DNA of 61,167 nt from Richelia sp. CSU_2_1 (lineage in GTDB: Bacteria > Cyanobacteriota > Cyanobacteriia > Cyanobacteriales > Microcoleaceae). Positions 56,106 through 61,167 of the stretch are shown piece by piece. Under the pieces are notes generated by a model. That model saw nothing but the letters and a program-made list of their open reading frames with translations, ran no database searches and was not told the origin of the DNA. A program made the position numbers and the translations under genes. Location of the stretch: contig JAAUPF010000016.1 in the NCBI GenBank assembly GCA_012034575.1, forward strand, positions 1-61,167. Reading direction: 5' to 3'. Each line of letters starts with the position of its first letter. The first letter of the stretch is position 1.

Positions 56106-57035
56106 ATGACTCAACTCAGAATTGTTTCGCTCATTCCCAGCGCCACGGAAATTGTAGCAAATTTGGGATTAACTGATGCGCTTGTCGGTCGATCGCACGA
56201 ATGCGACTACCCGCCGGAAATCCAAAAATTGCCTGTTTGCACTCAACCTAAATTCAATCCCGAAGGTACTAGCAGCGAAATTCACAACCGCGTGACGGAA
56301 TTATTGCAAAATGCTCTCAGTGTCTATAAAGTAGAAGTAGATACCTTGGAAAAATTGCAGCCGACTCACATTATTACTCAAGCTCAATGCGAAGTTTGTG
56401 CTTGTTCTTTAGCAGATGTGGAACAAGCTGTTAGCACGCTGGTAAACAGCCAACCAAAAATCATTTCTTTGCAGCCGAATTTGCTGGCAGAAACTTGGAC
56501 TGATATTCAACAAGTAGCTGATGATTTAGGAGTAGATGGAACCAGGGCGATCGAACTTTTGAAAAGCCGAGTAAATACTATCACTTCTCAAATTCAAACA
56601 TTAGCACCTTTGACTGCTGGAAGAGTTCCCGAAGTAGCGTGCATCGAGTGGATCGAACCTTTAATGGCCGCCGGAAATTGGATTCCCGAATTAGTGACAA
56701 TGGCGGGAGGCAATTCGCTGTTTGGAATCGCCGGCAAACATTCTCCTTGGTTGAAATGGGAATCGCTAGTAGCAGCCAATCCAGATATAATTATTTTCAT
56801 GCCTTGCGGCTTCGATTTAAACCGCACTCGCACCGAAGCAATGCAGGTAGCTAAATATGCAGAATGGCAAGATTTGCGGGCTGTAAAAACCGAAAAAGTT
56901 TACGTTACTGATGGCAACTCTTACTTTAACCGCCCCGGCCCGAGATTGGTTGATTCCTTGGAAATATTAGCAGAAATCCTGCATCCAGAAATCTTTAATT
57001 TCGGATATCATGGTAGTGCTTGGCAGGTGTTGTAA
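56106..57035 (+). CDS. BtuF-like cobalamin/siderophore-binding protein
   Basis: 309 residues from the ATG at 56106 (MTQLRIVSLIPSATEIVANLGL, the family's typical start). Type II periplasmic-binding fold with SHECDYP, TQAQCEVCACS, VACIEWIEPLMAAGNWIPELV and the C-terminal RPGPRLVDSLEILAEILHP. No signal peptide is visible, as in many cyanobacterial relatives, so a cytoplasmic role is possible. The frame is open 124 codons upstream through LRR-like codons. Confidence 0.82.
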   Translation: MTQLRIVSLIPSATEIVANLGLTDALVGRSHECDYPPEIQKLPVCTQPKFNPEGTSSEIHNRVTELLQNALSVYKVEVDTLEKLQPTHIITQAQCEVCACSLADVEQAVSTLVNSQPKIISLQPNLLAETWTDIQQVADDLGVDGTRAIELLKSRVNTITSQIQTLAPLTAGRVPEVACIEWIEPLMAAGNWIPELVTMAGGNSLFGIAGKHSPWLKWESLVAANPDIIIFMPCGFDLNRTRTEAMQVAKYAEWQDLRAVKTEKVYVTDGNSYFNRPGPRLVDSLEILAEILHPEIFNFGYHGSAWQVL

Positions 57036-57070
57036 TTAGTTGAGAAACGAAGACTTTAACAAAACTCTTG

Positions 57071-57150
57071 TCCCCCCCTTCCTAAGGGGAGCCAGTGCGT
57101 TGCCCAGGTTCCCTCCGTTGTAGCAACTGGCGTGGGCTAGGGGGGATCGA
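57071..57150. repeat. MITE-like repeat interrupted by a 46-bp palindrome
   Basis: The flanks TTCCTAAGGGG and GCTAGGGGGGATCGAAGTTT match the uninterrupted arm at 20751-20783. The insert (57090-57135, AGCCAGTGCGTTGCCC...GTAGCAACTGGCGTGG) matches the element inside tnpB. Confidence 0.85.
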
Positions 57151-57434
57151 AGTTTAATTATCTTGCAAGTAAATCTGGTACTACTTCAAACTTAAGTCGA
57201 TCGCAGCAAACAATGCAACATCCGATAGCATTTCAGACTTGCGGGGAAAATTTCGATTAAGTTATGCGTATTTTAACGGAGAATGCGATCGCAGGCTGTA
57301 AATACTTACAGGGATTATGCGCAGGAAGTCAGAAATCGGGGGTTTTACACAAAAATACTGCATCGCAGCCTTTAATACCGAATAAAAATCCGTTTTCTTT
57401 AGTATTTGCGCGTTAGAGGCTGACCGATCGACCG

Positions 57435-57473
57435 AGGTTTGCAGTTACAGTCGTAACTGACACTAGCAAACCT
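57435..57473. promoter_or_regulatory. Stem-loop upstream of the haem-type cyclase gene
   Basis: AGGTTTGC-AGTTAC-AGTC-GTAACT-GACACTA-GCAAACCT: two nested stems with an asymmetric 7-nt bulge, ending 73 bp before the ATG. No T-run, so not a simple terminator; it could be a leader structure or operator. Confidence 0.45.
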
Positions 57474-57545
57474 GTCAGAAAAAGCAATGCTATCTTAGAG
57501 ATGCGTAAATTTCCTTAAAGATTAACCCTCACAATTGAGGATACC

Positions 57546-59024
57546 ATGCGTCAATTAATTTCTCGCGGTCGATCGACCCTCAGCAAAATAATTTTCAAGC
57601 AAATTATTCTGGTTTTGACGGTTTTATTTTGCGTTGGTGTAGGAATAACGATGGCAAGTATGTATCGTCTTTCTTCCACCATAATTAAATCGCAAGCACT
57701 CCAGAATGCTACACTTTACGCGCAAACGATTAAAGAATCCCGCACTCTTTACAGTAATGATGTTATCAAACCTTTAACCAAGGTTAATGCAATTAACTTC
57801 ACCCACGATTACAAACCAACAAAAGTAGAAATTCCTGTACCCGCAGGCTTCTTAATCGAACTCGGAAATCACATCAGCAAACTCAATCCGGATGTGTCAG
57901 TCAGGCTGTACAGTGATTATCCTTTTCCTTGGCGGAAAGCAGAAGGAGGCGCGAGAGATGATTTTGAAAGGGAGGCACTTGCTTATTTAACAAAAAACCC
58001 CACAGAAGAATTTTTTCGCAAAGAGAAGTGGCGTGACAAACCAGTATTTCGATACGCGCAAGCTGATGTTTTAAGTGCTAGCTGCGTCAACTGTCACAAT
58101 ACTCACCCCGACAGCCCTAAAACAGACTGGAAAGAGGGAGATGTGCGGGGAATCTTGGAGATTATCCAGCCTTTAGATACCGTCAATCAAAAGACTCGCA
58201 ACGGGATGCGAGATTTATTTTTCTTGTTAGTAGGACTTTCGGTTTTAGCAATTTCGGGATTGACTTTAGCCATCAGTAGATTGCGCCAAAATGCTAGAGA
58301 ACTAGAACACCGAGTTTTGGAACGCACGGCGCAGTTACAAGAGGCAAATGTTGAATTGGTAAAAGAACAAGAAAAGAGCGATCGACTGTTGTTAAATATT
58401 TTACCGGAGTCGATCGCCGCCAAATTAAAAGAAGGTCAAAATAGTATTGCTGAAGGCTTTGCAGAAGTCACGATTTTGTTTGCTGATATTGTCGGTTTTA
58501 CAGTGCTTTCATCGCAAATATCACCAGAAGATTTGGTGGAATTGCTGAATGAAATTTTTTCGGCATTTGACGATTTGACTGAAAAGCACGGCTTGGAGAA
58601 AATCAAGACGATCGGCGATGCTTATATGGTAGTGGGAGGATTGCCAAATCCTTGCGACAATCATGCCGAAAATATTGCCGAAATGGCTTTAGATATGAAG
58701 GAGGAATTAGTCAAATTTAATGCCAGACACAATGCGGGAATTAATATTCGCATCGGCATCAATACCGGCCCGGCGATTGCGGGTGTAATCGGTACTAAGA
58801 AGTTCATTTACGATCTTTGGGGCGATGCCGTAAATACAGCAGCCCGCATGGAATCCCACGGAATTCCCGGCGCGATTCAAGTAACGCAATCGACGTATAA
58901 TGTTTTACGAGATAAGTATCTGTTTGAAGACAGGGGAATCATCCATGTCAAAGGCAAGGGTGACATGAATACTTATCTACTTGCGGGTAGATTAGCTAGC
59001 ATTCAGCAGTTATTAGTCAGTTGA
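57546..59024 (+). CDS. Adenylate cyclase with c-haem DUF3365/Tll0287-like sensor
   Basis: 492 residues. Membrane helix (about 18-38), extracytoplasmic DUF3365-like domain with SCVNCHNTHPDSP (CxxCH, a c-type haem site), second helix (about 222-242), coiled coil with EKSDRLLLNILP, and a class III cyclase (about 305-485). FADIVGFT and KTIGDAYM provide the metal-binding aspartates; YDLWGDAVNTAARME supplies the adenine-recognising Asp and the Asn/Arg pair. Redox or gas sensing through a periplasmic haem is the natural reading, with cAMP as output. CcsA (13.8 kb) belongs to the machinery that would attach the haem. Confidence 0.92.
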   Translation: MRQLISRGRSTLSKIIFKQIILVLTVLFCVGVGITMASMYRLSSTIIKSQALQNATLYAQTIKESRTLYSNDVIKPLTKVNAINFTHDYKPTKVEIPVPAGFLIELGNHISKLNPDVSVRLYSDYPFPWRKAEGGARDDFEREALAYLTKNPTEEFFRKEKWRDKPVFRYAQADVLSASCVNCHNTHPDSPKTDWKEGDVRGILEIIQPLDTVNQKTRNGMRDLFFLLVGLSVLAISGLTLAISRLRQNARELEHRVLERTAQLQEANVELVKEQEKSDRLLLNILPESIAAKLKEGQNSIAEGFAEVTILFADIVGFTVLSSQISPEDLVELLNEIFSAFDDLTEKHGLEKIKTIGDAYMVVGGLPNPCDNHAENIAEMALDMKEELVKFNARHNAGINIRIGINTGPAIAGVIGTKKFIYDLWGDAVNTAARMESHGIPGAIQVTQSTYNVLRDKYLFEDRGIIHVKGKGDMNTYLLAGRLASIQQLLVS

Positions 59025-59197
59025 TAGTGGACAGTCGATAGTTGACCTGGGACAGTTGTTTGGGAGTTTTGAGTTTTGAATGCGTGAGTTTTGAGTATTG
59101 ACAGTTCAAAATTCACAACTGGTAACTTAAAACTTAGAACTCCCCCTCTCTCCCCCTCTCTCCCCAGTCATTAGTTATTTGCACAATATTAAATTCT

Positions 59198-60609
59198 ATG
59201 TGGCTTCAAAGTTTAGCATTTTTGAGCTTTTTGAAAGCTCGTTTATCTCGACAAATAGCTTTATGGGTATTTGGAAGCATTCTTGTGATAGAGGGAATTA
59301 TTCTAGTTCCCTCTTATTTCGTCACGAAACTGAACTGTTAACCCAACTCGAAGAGGTTTCTGCTGCTACTGTTGATTCTCTCGTATTCTTGCTCAAACAA
59401 GATATGTCCGATCGCACTTTATTCCAAACAAGAATTCAAAATATTACTAAAAATTCTCCCGTGGTTTTAGGACTGTCTATCTACCAAGCTGATGGTGAGT
59501 TAATGCTTGCATTTGGAGAAGTGCCCGAACTCAATTTACAGATAGTAAAAGACGCGCATATTTTCCGCCAACGAAGTTTAGACGGTAGCAGGTATGATGT
59601 AGCTTGGACAAACCGCTATCTCGGTGGTAAGTACATCTTAATTGTGCGCCATGATGCCTCCTCAGTCACGCGGGAACTGCACGCTTTTACTTGGAGAATC
59701 GCTGGTTTAGTTGCAATTATATCCGCTTTCGTCTGTTTGGTAACAATGCTAGTTTTGGGAGCAACAGTCATTGCACCGATCCTGAGACTGCGCGACGATT
59801 TAATAGCAGCGGGAGAAGCTTTGAGCAAAGATAAGGATACACCAGATTTTTACTCTTTTTCTGCAACAGGCAAGGACGAGTTAGGAGATGTCATGGTTGC
59901 CTTCAATCAAATGTTTTGTCGGGTTTACGATGAAATTTTGCAGCGCAAGAAAGCCGAAGAATTTTTGCGAGATGAACAGGAAAAGTCAGAAAGGCTATTG
60001 TTAAACATTTTGCCGCAGGCGATCGCCGATCGACTCAAACAAGGTAACAGCAATATTGCCGATGGATTTGCTGAAGTAACGATTTTGTTTGCCGATATTG
60101 TCGGCTTCACTGAAATATCTTCCCGCACGACGCCCGAAGCATTAGTCGAAATTTTGAACAGCATATTTTCCGAATTCGATCGACTGAGCGATCGCTACGG
60201 CTTGGAAAAAATTAAGACGATCGGCGATAATTATATGGTAGCCGGCGGCTTGCCCATGCCCTGTACTGACCATGCAGAATTGGTTGCTGAAATGGCCCTC
60301 GAAATGCGGGAAGCGATCTCGAAATTTAGCGACGAAAGCGGCGCGCCATTGAACATCCGCATCGGGATTAATAGCGGCCCAGTCGTAGCAGGCGTCATCG
60401 GCACTAAAAAGTTTATTTACGACTTGTGGGGAGATGCTGTAAATACGGCTTCGCGCATGGAATCTCAGGGAATACCCGGTAAAATTCAAGTGAGCGATGC
60501 AACTTATAAATTGCTGCACGATCGCTATTTATTTGAAAAACGCGGTACGATTGATGTTAAAGGCAAAGGAGAAATGATTGTTTATTTGCTAATCGATCGA
60601 AAACCATAA
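59198..60609 (+). CDS. HAMP-linked adenylate cyclase, frame broken near the N-terminus
   Basis: The cyclase domain (last 190 residues) has FADIVGFT, KTIGDNYM and YDLWGDAVNTASRMES, all required residues. Before it are an extracytoplasmic sensor part (about 70-170), a membrane helix (LVAIISAFVCLVTMLVLGATVI), a HAMP segment and a coiled coil. The frame that contains the cyclase has no good start; the ATG at 59198 opens MWLQSLAFLSFLKARLSRQI with a first helix (LWVFGSILVIEGIILVPSYF) and joins the cyclase frame if one base is added at about 59321 (TTC-CGT-CAC). Natural mutation or sequencing error. Paralogue of the preceding gene. Confidence 0.85.
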
Positions 60610-60616
60610 TAAACCG

Positions 60617-61167
60617 ATGCAAAAGCGCAAGTGCCGGGGTGTAATTCTTTCAGAAAGGGGTTTGCAGCGTTTTCAAGAAGCTGTTGAGCGATCGGCCATT
60701 GCCAAAAATGGGGGATATGCCTACACCTTAGAACAATTAAGCAATTTGACAGGAGTCAGCGTTCGATCGATCGGCCGAATGCGCAGTTGCAAAACCCCCG
60801 TCGATCGCCAAACTCTAGAAGATCTATTTAGCACCTTTAATTTGACACTAACCGATCGAGACTACATTCAGCCAGAACCAGAAACACCACCACCGCAACC
60901 TGTCGAGTCGATCGCCCAGGATTGGGGAGAAGCCCCCGACGTTTCATTATTTTACGGGCGCACCGCAGAACTCACCACCCTCACGCAATGGATTTTACAA
61001 GATCGCTGTCGCTTAATAGGAATTATCGGCATTGGTGGCGTCGGCAAAACGGCTTTATCGGTGAAACTTGCCCAACAGGTACAAGATAAATTTAGTTATG
61101 TAATTTGGCGATCTCTCCGTAATGCACCGCCTTTAGCAACCCTGTTATCAGAATTAGTGCCATTTGT
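60617..61167 (+). CDS. NB-ARC/STAND NTPase, N-terminal part (cut by the window)
   Basis: Open from the ATG at 60617 to the window end (183 codons), 7 bp after the cyclase stop. The N-terminus is a helical, HTH-like domain (YTLEQLSNLTGVSVRSIGRM) of the type found before NB-ARC ATPases in filamentous cyanobacteria; from about 125 it reads FYGRTAELTTLTQWIL and the Walker A GIGGVGKTA. The missing part often carries WD40 or TPR repeats. Probable signal-transduction or defence STAND protein. Confidence 0.85.
   Translation, partial: MQKRKCRGVILSERGLQRFQEAVERSAIAKNGGYAYTLEQLSNLTGVSVRSIGRMRSCKTPVDRQTLEDLFSTFNLTLTDRDYIQPEPETPPPQPVESIAQDWGEAPDVSLFYGRTAELTTLTQWILQDRCRLIGIIGIGGVGKTALSVKLAQQVQDKFSYVIWRSLRNAPPLATLLSELVPF

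Overview
The window comes from a filamentous, non-heterocystous cyanobacterium of the Microcoleus/Oscillatoria/Phormidium type (inference). The grounds are many HIP1 octamers (GCGATCGC), heptanucleotide tandem repeats in most intergenic gaps, cyanobacterial marker families (Ycf51, CcsA, KGK, Uma2, HmpF, RibBA with a C-terminal extension) and large PAS/REC/cyclase signalling proteins. Position 1 cuts into a gene, and the right end cuts a STAND NTPase.

Layout. 0-11.2 kb: a motility/chemotaxis-like hmp (pil/tax) locus. A CheA-type kinase, MCP, CheW and PatA-like regulator are on the minus strand, and hmpF is divergent; an IS200/IS605-type remnant sits between the two arms. 11.2-15 kb: tilS, two small conserved genes and ccsA. 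15-19.7 kb: accessory DNA with an orphan ParD, a MazF/Phd-type toxin-antitoxin pair, and an ATPase/TPR gene pair whose TPR partner carries two frameshifts. 20-31 kb: Uma2, Ycf51, then a hybrid kinase - response regulator - adenylate cyclase operon with a partly collapsed tandem duplication, and a MASE1 sensor kinase. 31-35.3 kb: a frameshifted solute-binding lipoprotein, an RsmB-like methyltransferase, Uma2 and a His-rich protein.

35.4-40.8 kb is the most striking region: a complete diversity-generating retroelement (DGR). A coiled-coil/TPR/formylglycine-synthase-fold target gene ends in a variable region (VR, 38291-38442). A near-identical template repeat (TR, 39107-39266), an avd accessory gene and a DGR-type reverse transcriptase follow. 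In the first 95 aligned positions, 15 of the 27 template adenines differ in VR, against 1 of the 68 other bases. That one non-adenine change makes an in-frame TGA that currently truncates the target.

40.8-61 kb: a HerA-like ATPase, a pentapeptide-repeat protein, ribBA, an orphan DNA methyltransferase, a TnpB element, a nucleotidyltransferase-like gene, tRNA-Phe(GAA), a membrane glycosyltransferase, an ABC exporter with a decayed duplicate fragment upstream, a BtuF-like protein, and two adenylate cyclases, one with a c-type haem sensor domain.

Two themes cut across genes. First, dispersed repeats have entered coding regions in frame (tilS, ribBA, the glycosyltransferase, tnpB). One 45-46 bp palindromic element appears inside tnpB and nested inside another repeat, with a compensatory stem change between the two copies. 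Second, at least six reading frames are broken by single-base events. Some may be sequencing errors, so read-level checking matters before calling pseudogenes.
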